Assembly: GCA_018136815.1 (NCBI GenBank)
Contig: CM030943.1
Span: 2,310,055-2,374,054, forward strand
Direction of reading: 5' to 3'
DNA: 64,000 nt
Source of the DNA: Isochrysis galbana
Taxonomy: Eukaryota; Haptophyta; Isochrysidales; Isochrysidaceae
Shown here: in pieces, positions 1-10,322 of the stretch
Position numbering within the stretch: position 1 is the stretch's first letter
How the letters are laid out: the number at the start of each line of letters is the position of its first letter
Translations under genes and position numbers: made by a program
The notes under the pieces: model-generated
What the model was told of the DNA's origin: nothing
Database searches by the model: none
What the model saw: only the letters and a program-made list of their open reading frames with translations

Positions 1-800
1 GCGCTTCTTGCCGCCTGTGATCTACATCAGATTCGACTAATCTTGCGATGAGCTGATATGTTTTGGTTGTTTGAGTTGAAGGGCAAGGACAAAGCATCTC
101 GCGCGTGCTCCATGTGGCTTCACTATTGTTGTTCTCCGTCGGCTAAGTGTCTGACTCAGGACGTGGCGCAACCCCTCGCAAATTTGGCAGGCATGTGGAA
201 AATTTGGCCGGCCGGCCCAACGTCCCCTTCTTGGACTTCATGCGGAGCAGCCCTTGAGAAGACTGCCAATGACACGGTGGCCCTTTCATGCATTTCCGTC
301 CTATACTTCTGAGACGAGCGATAGCTTCCCCCCCCCATCTGTCGCACCAATCCAATCCATTGAGCCGACACTCCACTGCCCCCCCTCCCCAACACCACCA
401 CCACCACCGCCATCACCACCATGTTGCATCGTCCTTGGTCCATCGCGAGCGCGAAACTTTCGACAGCTAATCTTCTCATCCGTCCAAGGTTTCTTCCCTT
501 GTTGGCTCGGACCACAAGCTCGTGCATCCTCGCTCATCGCAAGTCGCCGATTGCAAGGAGTATTCCCTTTTCTATGTTGTGCTATGTTTGTTCTCTCATT
601 CCACTTGTGGACGCCCCTTGCCAGAATGGCAGGCTGCGAAAAGAGTTCAATTGCGTAGAAACGTGTAGTTGATTGCGATCGGTACACCGACGTGCATGTT
701 CGTCCGTAATGTTGATGAGCTCTGACGATAACATCGTTTTCCTCATGTTTATCGCCGTTTGTTGGGGTACTAAAAGTTAAAAGCCCCTGTTTGTCAAAAA
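1..800. other. Intergenic DNA, no gene recognised
   Basis: Several short overlapping reading frames exist on both strands, but none shows a recognisable domain, splice-supported extension or targeting signal. The stretch around 367-420 is a low-complexity CCA/CCT-rich tract. At 774-790 the text resembles the end of the dispersed repeat family found at 6097-6318, but it is degenerate. Confidence 0.5.
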
Positions 801-900
801 CAAAAACTATTGTTATAGTTTGAACTATGGAGCGTGCCGCGACCGCTCCCGAGCCTCACGCGAACCTCGCCACTGCGCCCCACGCCGCCCGAGGCGGCTC
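801..900 (+). repeat. Dispersed repeat, copy 1 (second copy at 9828-9925)
   Basis: The segment starting with caaaaactattgttatag and running through a tggagcg..ccgcgaccgctccc block is closely matched at 9828-9925 in the same orientation. Similarity fades after about 100 bases. No coding content was recognised; it is probably the end of an unclassified mobile element. Confidence 0.55.
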
Positions 901-1500
901 GTTTGAAAGCCCTCTCAGAGCCCATCCAAACCACACCCGCGCGAGCGCGCGGGGGGGCGAGCACTGGCACCGAACAGGTGGCCACTATGGCTCTGCGTAG
1001 CATGCACGGGGTCTTTGAGACCCCCTCCTACAATGGGAAACCCTCCCACCCCAAGAGCAACCCATGTGGGAGTGGGAGGGCAGCTGAGCTGCTCTCCCCA
1101 TGGTGGAGACCTCTACCATCAGTGCACCCAACATGGGGGGCACTTCACAACCATCAACAATCTTCCACGGAGAGCACCCAATGCTTCTGTTTTCCAGCAT
1201 GTTGACACATTTCACATTTCTCGTCTTCACCCGACTCTCGTGGGCCACAAGTACCTACAACTCAGTGCCCTGCCTTGGGCCCCCTTTCAACACTTGACTC
1301 CCTCTCCCACTCCCCCTTCACACTACAACCAACCCCAACACAAACAGCACGAACCGGGGAGGGGAAGACCAACCCCCCCCCCCCCCAGGGTCGCTTCGTC
1401 GCTTCTGCCCGGAGGGGAGAGATCAGGGTCACACATAAGCCCACGTGGGGGGGGGGGGGGGGGGAGCCGCCGCCACCTCTAGAATTAAAGAAGGTCTCCC
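901..1500. other. Intergenic DNA with homopolymer runs
   Basis: No supported gene. The stretch includes a run of C near 1374-1386 and a run of G near 1447-1462. These, together with the CT microsatellite that follows, mark a low-complexity zone upstream of the first gene. Confidence 0.5.
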
Positions 1501-1761
<261 letters not shown>

Positions 1762-2012
1762 GTATCATGGTGCGATCGGGGCCTCTGCTCTGACGATGGG
1801 AAACATCTCCACTCTCTACTCTTCAGAGTAGAATACTACTACTCTGGGCTTCCCTTTTCTTTTGCTGCACCACGTCAAGTACCTCTACTCTCTCTCTTTC
1901 CTCTTCCTTCTCTATCTCTCCCTCCTTTTCTCTCTCTCCCACTGTTACTCTCTCTCCCTCCGCCTCCCTCTTCTCTCTCTCTCTTCTCTCTCTGGCCCCG
2001 CCCCTGCCGACG

Positions 2013-3072
2013 ATGGCGCCCGCGCTCGCCGCCCTCAGCCTCCTGCTCAGCACGAGCTCAGCGCTGCTGGTGCCTCGCGTGCCGCCGCGGCTACCATCAA
2101 GGGCCGTAGTCCCTCTTGCCCCCGCGCTGCTCCCTCTCGTCTCCCCCCGCACGAGCCTCGCTTCTCTCATGATGAGCGCCACTCCTCCGCCAGAGCCCTT
2201 CCTCGTGAAAGAGAGTCCACTGCGATCCTTTGTCAAAGCGGCGGGCTGGCGATTCACTGCGGGCATCGTGACCGCCTGCTCGTCGTACTTCTTCACTGGA
2301 TCACTCGCCATGGCGGCCTCTATCGTTGGTGCGCCGACGGGCAAAGGGGAGGAGGGGGTTATGGGTGGGGAGGGGGGGAGGCGCGGCTCGTGCATGCAGG
2401 CGGGAGGGGAGAGGCGAAGCGGGAGGCGGGAGACGCTCGCTCTGCGTGCGAGTCCGAGGGGTGGAGGCGCGCTATCCGGACTGCCCGAGTCGCGAGCGCC
2501 AACAATGCCATGCCCGCAGGCTGGGACCTCTTCTCCAAGTCTGGCACCATGTTTATTGGTGAGCGCTTGTGGAACAAGGTGTCATGGGGCAAGACTAAGA
2601 CGGGCGACACGTCGCAGCGGTCACTCGCCAAGGTGCGTCCATGCGCTCGCATGACCTCCTCCGCACGCTACCGGCGGGCCGACTGACGCGGCTACTCTCG
2701 CCGTCTGCGGACAGGCCATTGCGTGGCGTATTTTTGCGGCGTGCAACACCCTGTTTGCCGCAGCTGTGCTCACAAAGGGCAAGACTGGTGTAGCCTCCAA
2801 GATTGCTGGCTCCGACTCGGTCATCAAGACGGTGCGCGCCACGCGCCGCATCGCTGCTACAGCCCCGATGTGATATCTCGGAAGAGGCGCGGTCCGGCCC
2901 AACCTCTGCGCGCCGTGCTCCCCGCACGGCAGCAGAGTGTGGCACCGCTGCCACATGTGTGAATGCGTCTTCTCCGCGCCGCTCCACGCAGGTGCTCTTC
3001 TTCTTCTATGAGCGCGCCTGGTCGTTGGTCGCATGGGGCAAGCAAACTGCCGACGAGGTCGAGGAGCAATAG
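2013..3072 (+). CDS. Tandem DUF2061 membrane protein, 4 exons
   Basis: Spliced model: exons 2013-2328, 2520-2632, 2715-2831 and 2992-3072, giving 208 aa. All three introns are GT-AG and the frame is kept across every junction. The N-terminus (about 50 aa: Leu/Ala-rich, then Pro/Arg-rich) looks like a signal plus transit peptide, so targeting to plastid or secretory membranes is possible (inference). Two copies of the DUF2061 pattern follow. Copy 1 has RSFVKAAGWR, then TGSLAMA, then GERLWNKVSWGK. Copy 2 has AIAWR, then LTKGKTGVA, then FYERAWSLVAWGK. DUF2061 is a small two-helix membrane family of unknown function, usually present once in bacterial proteins. The start was chosen as the first ATG that gives the presequence. 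Pyrimidine-rich DNA lies just upstream. The domain assignment is firm; the function is unknown. Confidence 0.82.
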
Positions 3073-3785
3073 GCATCGCCTATTTAGGGGGCCAACATTG
3101 CAACCTTGCCGTCAGAGCGAGCCATTGCGTCTTTCCATCTTCCTCTCTCCTGTTTCTCTTGCCATCACGCTCGAGCTCCCCCAATGTCCTACCGTTCTCG
3201 CTTCAGCCTGCGAGCCCACGCCTCATAACAGCATGATGGCGCCAGCTTGGCCTGTCACAATCGGCTTGCACTCGACTCGGGCAAGCGAAGAGGGCGATGA
3301 GGTGAAATGAGCAACCACACGCATGCGTGTCCCTTCCGATGGAGGTACACTCTGGCGACAGCCGTTGAACGGTTGCGCGCCCATAAAATGGAGCCTGCCC
3401 CCAGACAGCCGAGCATCCCCAGGGATCGCGCCCCGTGCGCTTGCGCACATTGTATGCACATGTGTGCGCGCCCAAGCTCGCGGCCATTGCGGTGGACTCC
3501 CCCGCGTCTCGCCTCTGAATATGCCCAAAGTATCGTTCCACGGCCCACGTGGAAGCCGTACCGGAGTAACACGGGCCTCTCATTGTGTCGCCGAATGTCT
3601 GCATGGGAGAGAAATGATCCTCATATTTCCGTTGGTCCGAGGGTTTCATCATTGGTCGTTAACGGTGCACGGTGCTATGAGGCACGGTGTGGTGGCGATG
3701 AGGTGTCGTGCACCTTGCGCTCGCCGTGCTGTGTGCTTTGCCAAAAAGCCAGTGGTAGCTGTAGCTGTGTTTGTGTGCTTCGTGA
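3073..3785. other. Intergenic DNA, no gene recognised
   Basis: Open frames of up to about 200 aa occur on both strands (3203-3652 minus, 3323-3922 plus), but they overlap each other. They show no domain, and their composition (frequent Cys, His and Trp) looks like noncoding translation. I see no supported gene. Confidence 0.45.
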
Positions 3786-3789
3786 TGCT

Positions 3790-3862
3790 TCATAAAAACT
3801 TTAAATATTTTCGCCACGCGCGCGGCTTTGGGCTTCTACCGTATAGCCACGCCCGTACACTC
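3790..3862 (-). mobile_element. LINE 3'-end remnant
   Basis: The text aaaactttaaatatttt, then gccacgcgcgcggct, then tagccacgcc matches 49853-49920, the 3' end of the LINE copy described below. The two differ at roughly a quarter of positions. This is probably the 3' tail of another, more decayed LINE copy in the same orientation; I see no coding part attached. Confidence 0.45.
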
Positions 3863-3941
3863 TCTCACTCCTCTGTCACCGATGCAAGACGTAAGACCGC
3901 AAGCGAGGGCTGTGAATTTTAAAAGGTTTTTTCTCACTCCT

Positions 3942-4117
3942 CTGTCGCATCCGCGATCGACCTTTTTGTTTTAGTTGTCTACGATTCTATGCCCCCTCTT
4001 CGTAGGCTAGGCGGCGTTGCAGAATCTTCCGTCTACACGCTGCTGTCGCATCCGCGATCGACCCTTTTTGTTTTAGAAGTTGTTTGCGTTTCTATGTTCC
4101 CTCCTTGCAGGCTAGCC
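3942..4117 (+). repeat. Two-copy repeat, about 100-bp spacing
   Basis: A block beginning tgtcgcatccgcgatcgacc and continuing with tttttgttttag, a short spacer, ttctatg, then ccctc and aggctag occurs at about 3944-4014 and again at about 4044-4117. The core tgtcgcatccgcgat also occurs inverted near 51918-51938, so it belongs to a dispersed repeat. No gene was recognised. Confidence 0.6.
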
Positions 4118-4522
4118 ACTAGTCACCGTCGCAGGGTCCTACATTCGTCCATTCGCCCTTGTTGCCCTCGCCTCCTTTGTCGCCTCCCTTGTCGCCTGCT
4201 TGCTCCTCACCTTGCTGACCTCCTTGCGTGCTCCTCGCGTTTTTAGGCTAAGTCGCGCGTTCAGGTATCGCCGGTGCAAGGAACCGCCCCCATCTGTGAC
4301 CCTGATTCCCCCTCAGGTGTTGGCCGTTGGATTATACCGTGGCGCTATTTTATATTTTACTTGGGTCTTCATCAACTCACTTAAGGGTTTTCGAAAGATT
4401 CCCTCCTTATTCTTGTGCGTAACCGTCGCCCCCGTCGGATCGTCCGTCGCCCCGTCGCTCTCTTGTCGGCATTCTCTTCCTTGTTCGGTCTGTCAGCGCA
4501 GGTTCCTGTGCGTTCCGTGATA

Positions 4523-5205
4523 AGGATACGTTAGTGTGGAGAGTGTTGACGTGAGTGTAGTGTCATCTCGTCGGTCCAGCGGACCCCTGGCCATCTGTCG
4601 TCTGTCGTTCTTCGTTCATCGCTCTCGTTCTCGTTCTCGTTCCCGTTCTCGTCCCTCGTTCTCAACACTACCTCAATACCAAACCTCACCACTCCCTCAG
4701 CCTCAGCCTATCCATCCCGACCCGCCCAGCCATGTCCGCTCCGTCGTCGCGCTCGCCCTCGTCCAAGCCCGTCCTCCCGCCTTTCTCTGCTGAGGAGGTG
4801 GTCCAGCCCGTCATTGGCCACCCCCTAACTTCCGCCGCGCCTCTCGCCGCTTCCCTTCCGTCCCCTCTGTTCCCATCTGAGGTAGTGGTAACCTCGGATC
4901 CGTCAGCTGCCCCTCCACCTTCACCTTTTGGCCTCGCCTACTTTCTTTGTCGCCTACCTTATCGCCTGTCAGTCGCTTGCCTTGCCTCTCGCCGGGGCTT
5001 CTGGTTTACCTCCTTGCGTGCCTGACGGATCGAGCGTGACCACTGGCTCGACATGCGAAGAGTCGGAGGGGGATCGATCGGCGTTAGGCGCGGCGGGAGC
5101 GGTGGAGAGTGATGGAATGGTGGGCTTGACCAGCTCCTCAGCAGCAGAGGCAGAGGCAGGCCCTATGAAAAAAATTCTTGAAGATGTCCGCTAGCTAGGC
5201 TACTG
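4523..5205 (+). mobile_element. Mobile-element 5' region and ORF start, copy 1
   Basis: The sequence 4529-4801 is closely repeated at 16458-16725: a leader with gttctcgttctcgttcccg, then ATG at 4732 opening MSAPSSRSPSSKP and continuing to ...AEEV. A third, diverged copy lies inverted with its ATG at 49193. Copy 1 runs on as a Ser/Pro/Ala-rich frame to about 5030. The segment 5164-5205 (atgaaaaaaattcttga then gtccgctag) resembles 9657-9705. This is presumably the 5' end of a retroelement whose enzyme domains are absent here; the class is not identified. Confidence 0.5.
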
Positions 5206-6096
5206 TAGATACTACTTCCTCCGGAATCCCGCTGCCATCGCCCTCGCCTCTTCCACTCCGTCCTTCCCGCTCCCCCCCTCATTCCTTGTTCTTCGGTTTC
5301 GGGGGTCGGCCCAGGTGCCCAGGTGCACTACCTTGGGCCTGCTACCCTTGGCTTGTAGGTCCTTGCTCTCCGGCGTGAACGTGTCCGGAAAGGAAACGGA
5401 GGCACAAGTCTCCAGGAGAGGAGGCATCGGCACGAACGGCGATGAGGACGAGGGAGAGGGAGAGGGAGCAAGGATCGGCAACGGCTCCTCCTCCACCGCG
5501 GACGAGTGAAGGCGAACCTCTGCGTCGAGAGCCGACGCCAGCGACGGAGACAACGGCAGCCAGGCGCGGTGGGCGTCAGGGATCTCCGGCAAGGCGATCT
5601 GTCGGCGATCCCGTCTGGAAGGGGAATCGCACCATAACGGAAACGAGGGGCAATCCTGCCGCACAGGATTCCAAGAGACTTACCGAATAAGACGAGAGAG
5701 ATGCGGTGTGCCTAAGGGGGAGATGTGAAGAGATTGTAAATTAAACCTGATTGCAATCACTGAAGTAGATAGAGAAGCGCGGAGAAGATAGCGAATTAAA
5801 CCTATTCGCGAGGCGCCCAGGAGGGAGAAAGGTGGGGAAACTTCCCTTCTCTTCGAGAGAAAGAGAGAGGGCGCTCCACAACCCAAGATCCTATGCATCC
5901 AAGCGAAGCTTTTGACCGAGAACGAGAACGAGAGAATTATAACGATAAATGCCGAACGACGAAGAGAAGCCTAACGAGCGTCGATTCGCGAATGCGACAA
6001 TATTAGATACTAATAGTGAGATTTGCCAAGTAGATACCTAATATCTAGATATTAGGCTAACATGTTCACAAGCTTACGGGAGACGCCCACCCGTGG
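5206..6096. other. Repeat-like DNA, no gene recognised
   Basis: A minus-strand frame at 5664-5212 is Ser/Pro-rich and could be ORF1-like transposon debris, but I see no domain. From about 5690 the composition becomes AT-richer, with repeated short motifs such as tagatacctaatatctagatatta near 6030-6055. There is no supported host gene. Confidence 0.4.
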
Positions 6097-6318
6097 AGGT
6101 GCACTTTTGTGCTGGTCGACGTCGATTTTGCACGAGCGAGCGCGAAAACGTTTTTGGGTCTGTGTGTTGAATGGCGTCGAAAATGTGCATATTTCTCATT
6201 AGATTCTGCCTAATATACCCATTTCCAGTAGCATATCCTAAGATCTCGCGATAAAACCTCAATCTTGACTTAGTGAATTTTCACCCTTAGAAGTTAAAAG
6301 CCCTGTTTGACCGCCCTA
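6097..6318 (+). repeat. Dispersed repeat ending TGTTTGACCGCCCTA, copy 1
   Basis: About 220 bases from ggtgcacttttgt to tgtttgaccgccctac are nearly identical to 41524-41737. A partial copy in opposite orientation lies at 26084-26150. The terminal motif alone recurs at 12163-12177 and, inverted and degenerate, at 32525-32540. A shared terminus in both orientations suggests a short non-autonomous transposable element (inference). Confidence 0.7.
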
Positions 6319-6821
6319 CAGATTGAAGTGTTCTCTCGTCTCTCGGCGGAGGTACCACGTACCACGTTAGAAATCGTAGTCTTGTAGAGCGTCTTGTTGG
6401 CGAGCATCCCTAGCCACATACACCGGACGAGCCATGCACCAACCGCGCACACCCCCATCGCGGGGGAGGGGCTCCGTGGCTCCGTTGCCCATGAGCCATG
6501 AGGCACGGTCCCACTAGGATTTAAACTAGGACAAGAAGAAAACTCCTTGCCCCCCCCCCCTCTCCCGCCCTCCCCCCCTCCCCCCTCCGCTCCCGCCCGC
6601 CCACCCGCGCCCATAGCTCTCCAACCTCTCTCCCTGCCCGCTCCACTCACCGTGGCTCAATCCCCCCCCCCCCCCCCAATCCCCCTCTTTCGCTGCTCTT
6701 TCTCTCTCTTCTCTCTCTCACTCTCTCTCCCTCTCTCTCTCTCTCTCTCCCTGCCTTCCCCCTTGCCCGTGCTGCAGCTCCGAGCGTACGGCACGCCCGC
6801 CTACGCTCGCGCCTGCTGCAC
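6319..6821. promoter_or_regulatory. Upstream region with C- and CT-rich tracts
   Basis: No gene was recognised. The 6551-6680 stretch is C-rich, with long C runs, and 6700-6762 is CT-rich. Both lie directly upstream of the ATG at 6822, as at other genes here. The string gtctctcggcggaggtacca at 6338-6357 resembles the primer-binding-site region of the Copia element at 39009-39028. No TATA-like box is obvious. Confidence 0.4.
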
Positions 6822-9191
6822 ATGTGCACGCCGGCCCAGCAGCACCTCTTTGAGGCTGTGTGCGCCGAGCTGCGGTGCGCAATCTGCATCGAGCCGCTCG
6901 GCACTAATGGGCCTCCCGCACTCCTCAGCTGCGAACACATCTTCTGCCAAGGCTGCCTGCGCAATGCCCTCGATGTGTGCCTCTGTTGTCCCCTCTGCAA
7001 GGAGCCTGCCTCTCGCCGCGCGGTGCAGGAAGACAGCTTGGTCGCACGCGTCGCGAAGGCCGCTGAGCGTGTTCGTGCGGCCATTTCCGTCCACCGTCCT
7101 GCACATCTCCCGCCTTTCCGGTGGCGCGGTGAGGAGCGGCTGCATGAGAGCACGAGGGGAGCAGACATACAAGGCGTCGGCGAGACGGAGGCGCGACTGG
7201 ACTCGACGGGACAAAGCCATTCATTCTTGACAAGTCGGAGTGCGGAGTTTGCTGCTGCGTCGGGCGACGCGTCAGCCGCCGTGATATCTCAAGGGGATGG
7301 AACTGAGCCTGATCGGAAGGACAAGAAACCATTGCCAATCCCGGCCTGCAGTGGAACGGACTCAAGCGGGATCGATCAGGCCGCAGACATCAAGGCCATC
7401 CTAGCCTCGCGCGCGGCAATCCTTGAGAGCCAGCGAAGGCAAGTGGAGCTTAAGAGGCAGCTATTCGCCCTGTTGCCGCGGCTTTTGGATGGGGCAATCC
7501 GACAAGAGGTAGTGCAAGCCCTCACAGGTCCGCTCGGTGTGAAGCCGGAGGCTGAGCGAACCAACGGGTTGGGGTCGCATGCGTCACGCGCGGGCGCACA
7601 CGCTGGGCAACTACACACTGTGACGCACCCAAAGGGCGAGCAACGGCTAGCATGTTCACCCCGGGCTGGTGATGTTCAGCGCGGGACCGCCCAGGCAGCC
7701 GCTCAGAGTTGCCACCCGGTGGCTGGCGACGGCCGGGCAGAGCAACTGGACGACGACACGCGTTCATATTTAGCCGTACCGTGCTCCACATCGATCGAGC
7801 CTTGCAATGGCCCCTCTGCTAGTACCATGGACAATGCCGTGCAGCCCACGGCTGCACGGCTCGACTTGAAGTTGACCGACATAGTCGTGCCCGCGGCCAA
7901 CACCCCCGGGAATGGCGCTGCACCCGCATCTGAGGCGACGCCTGCGATTTGCACCACCCGAGAGGGTGGCGTTGAGGGATTAGCAAGGACTCCCGCTGCA
8001 CCTCACGAGCGCGGCTCGCATCTGCCGAAGGGCAGTCGGGGGCGAGGCGGCCCTTACAGTTGCAGCCGGGGCGAGACGGGGTTCGGCGCCGTGGCTCTCG
8101 CTCCCCCCACCGAATGCGCCAGCGCTGGCGGGCCGAGCCATGGTAGTCGACCAGCGGTATCCGGGCCCGCCGTCAGCGGCGGAGATTTGTCGTCGCCTGG
8201 TGCACAGTCCCGGTCTTATCGACGGCGGCGCTCCCCAGTACGCACCAAACCAAGCGCAAGAGCTGATGGCGCATCTAAGGGTGCAGCCGGTGATCGAGCG
8301 CAAGCATCTAGGGGCAACAAGCGATTGCACTCATCAATGAGTGGGACTGGGAAGGATGTCTCAGCACCAGGTGCCTCGATGGCGCAGAAGTTTGCGGCGT
8401 CGTCTCCTGTGCCCCCTGATGCTGCCAGAGCGGTGCCGCAGAGTGCAAAAATGAACGGGACCGGACAGGCCCCTGCAAACGCAGAGGGTGCCCACACCTC
8501 TCTAGCCTCGACAAGCGTGTCGCCAGCTGGCTCGCGTAACGGCAGCTCCGCGTGTAGTAACGCCATGGCCACGAGCGACTCGCTCGGGCCTCCAGCAGAG
8601 GACCACTGTGCCGTGTGCGGTCAAGAAGAATCTTTCGACGACGATCTCATCCTCTTTTGCGACAGCTGTAATATCGGCGTCCACGAGACGTGCTATGCGG
8701 TTCGGCGCGTGCCCAAGGGCGAGTGGCTCTGCGATCCGTGCGCGGCGAGGCTTGATCCCCAAGCGCTTGCCTGTCCGGCGTGTCCCAACCGCGGTGGCGC
8801 CCTCAAGCGCACTCGCAAGGGACTGTGGGGGGGGTGGAGCCATGTCGTGTGCACGGTCTTCCTGCCGGAGACGGGGTTCTTGCAGCCCGAGACGCTTGGT
8901 GACGCTGCTGGCTTCGACCTCATCCCGGAGGCGCGCAAGAGGCTCAAATGTTCGATATGCGCCGATGCCAAGCTCAAGGCTAGCGGGTCAAAGGTTCAGT
9001 GTCATCATGGCAAGTGTACGAAGGCCTTCCACGTCACGTGCGCCATGAAGCGTCGGTTGGTGCTTGAGTTGAGCGATGAGGGCAACTTCGTATTTTGCGA
9101 CGCGCATGCGCCTGGCAAGCCAGCTAGCCAAGAATTGGACCGCAAGCGTCAAGCAACCAAAGGGAGAAAGAAGCGGCGGAGCCGAAGTTGA
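6822..9191 (+). CDS. RING plus PHD-ePHD zinc-finger protein
   Basis: A single uninterrupted frame of 789 aa. Residues 19-59 form a C3HC4 RING finger (C19, C22, C37, H39, C42, C45, C56, C59), which suggests E3 ubiquitin ligase activity. The middle 530 residues are Ala/Ser/Gly-rich and probably disordered, with one helical patch near 190-235. From about residue 594 comes a PHD finger (CAVCGQEESFDDDLILFCD, then NIGVHETCYAV). It is followed at once by an extended PHD (CPACPNRGGALKRT; WSHVVCTVFLPE; CSICADAKL; CTKAFHVTCAMKR), as in JADE, BRPF and AF10 chromatin readers. The C-terminus is a basic tail (KGRKKRRSRS), probably nuclear. No bromodomain or PWWP is visible. The start is the first ATG before the RING. 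The domains are secure; the target is unknown. Confidence 0.85.
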   Translation: MCTPAQQHLFEAVCAELRCAICIEPLGTNGPPALLSCEHIFCQGCLRNALDVCLCCPLCKEPASRRAVQEDSLVARVAKAAERVRAAISVHRPAHLPPFRWRGEERLHESTRGADIQGVGETEARLDSTGQSHSFLTSRSAEFAAASGDASAAVISQGDGTEPDRKDKKPLPIPACSGTDSSGIDQAADIKAILASRAAILESQRRQVELKRQLFALLPRLLDGAIRQEVVQALTGPLGVKPEAERTNGLGSHASRAGAHAGQLHTVTHPKGEQRLACSPRAGDVQRGTAQAAAQSCHPVAGDGRAEQLDDDTRSYLAVPCSTSIEPCNGPSASTMDNAVQPTAARLDLKLTDIVVPAANTPGNGAAPASEATPAICTTREGGVEGLARTPAAPHERGSHLPKGSRGRGGPYSCSRGETGFGAVALAPPTECASAGGPSHGSRPAVSGPAVSGGDLSSPGAQSRSYRRRRSPVRTKPSARADGASKGAAGDRAQASRGNKRLHSSMSGTGKDVSAPGASMAQKFAASSPVPPDAARAVPQSAKMNGTGQAPANAEGAHTSLASTSVSPAGSRNGSSACSNAMATSDSLGPPAEDHCAVCGQEESFDDDLILFCDSCNIGVHETCYAVRRVPKGEWLCDPCAARLDPQALACPACPNRGGALKRTRKGLWGGWSHVVCTVFLPETGFLQPETLGDAAGFDLIPEARKRLKCSICADAKLKASGSKVQCHHGKCTKAFHVTCAMKRRLVLELSDEGNFVFCDAHAPGKPASQELDRKRQATKGRKKRRSRS

Positions 9192-9827
9192 TGCCACAGC
9201 TGTCGTTGCGCCATTATGTGCGCCACGTGCCACCATCAGCTGTTTTGTTTAAAGACGGAGCGCTTACTGAATACGTGCCAGGACGGCTACAAGCTAGGTG
9301 CCCTTGCTGTGATCAAGGCGGGGGCGTCCGTGGATGCGAAGAGCAGTGGCCTCTCTTCTACTTTCTATTCTTCCCTCAATGCTTTCCCCTCCAGTCTTCC
9401 TGCGGCATTTCCCTGCATGTGGTATTTTGTCCATACAACCCCGACCCCCGCCCTCTTTGTATTTTTCATAATAATGAATCCCCCGCAGGGCCAGGGTGTG
9501 CGTATCCAGGCCCAACCCTTAGGGAGGGTCTTGGGTGGGTGTGGCGAGGCTCCCCTGCCGCTGCCAAAGGGGCGGCGCAAGAGCAAGAGGGTGAGCGGTC
9601 CCCTCCCCCCCCATCAAGTTGGGCCGGAAGGAGGGGGAGGGAGCGTGCCCTCTCCCCATGCAAAAAAAATGTTCTTGAGAAGGTGTCCGCTACGCTACGT
9701 GTACTCGCCCCCCGTCGAGATCACCATTTGACATCGCCTTTGCTAGGCCTTGGCAGAAATATCCGGATATATCTACTGGATATTTGGGCGAATTTTGGCA
9801 GGACTAGCTATCTCTAGATATTTCCAG
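9192..9827. other. Intergenic, repeat-like DNA
   Basis: No gene was recognised. The segment 9657-9705 (poly-A then tgttcttgaga and tgtccgct) resembles 5164-5205. Near 9751-9825 there are several ATATCC/GGATAT motifs in an AT-richer patch. Frames crossing 9188-9817 show no domain. Confidence 0.4.
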
Positions 9828-9925
9828 AAAAAACTATTGTTATAGTTCGAACGATGGAGCGCGCACCGACCGCTCCCACCTCCCAGCCCCCCGCCGCCAC
9901 GACGCCCCACAGGGGCCGCCCCAAG
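9828..9925 (+). repeat. Dispersed repeat, copy 2 (first copy at 801-900)
   Basis: It begins aaaaaactattgttatag and continues through atggagcg..ccgaccgctccca, matching 801-900 in the same orientation with scattered substitutions. No coding role was recognised. Confidence 0.55.
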
Positions 9926-10322
9926 CCGCCGGAGCCAACGCGCTCGCAGGCTGCCCCCTTGACTGACAGCGATGTTGACATGATCCTTCCGCCCTCGCCT
10001 CCCTAACAGCCCCAGAAGCAGGGAACAGGCAGAGTCCTGTTCTCTGCGCGCGTGGCCGATCTCGGAGCGAGATCGCGTCCTTTCCCTCGCGGAGCGCGGA
10101 GAGACCCCCCACAAGATATCTTGGGACCGGAGAATGTTTTAGACGAATCTTCCTGCCGTCGGCCGAAGAGAGGAGGACGGAGAGAGAGAGAGAGAGAGAG
10201 TCTTGCAGGGCGGCTGCAGAACGAGAAGTCGAAGTCATGCCGGTTTATTACCTTAATTAAACGAGCCCCCCCCCCCCGCCCCTCTCAACACGCGGTAACT
10301 CCCAGCTACGCGGGCTGAGTTT
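9926..10322. other. Intergenic DNA, no gene recognised
   Basis: The stretch contains a (GA)n patch at 10180-10201 and a C run at 10266-10277. Frames in this region carry no recognisable domain. Confidence 0.4.
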
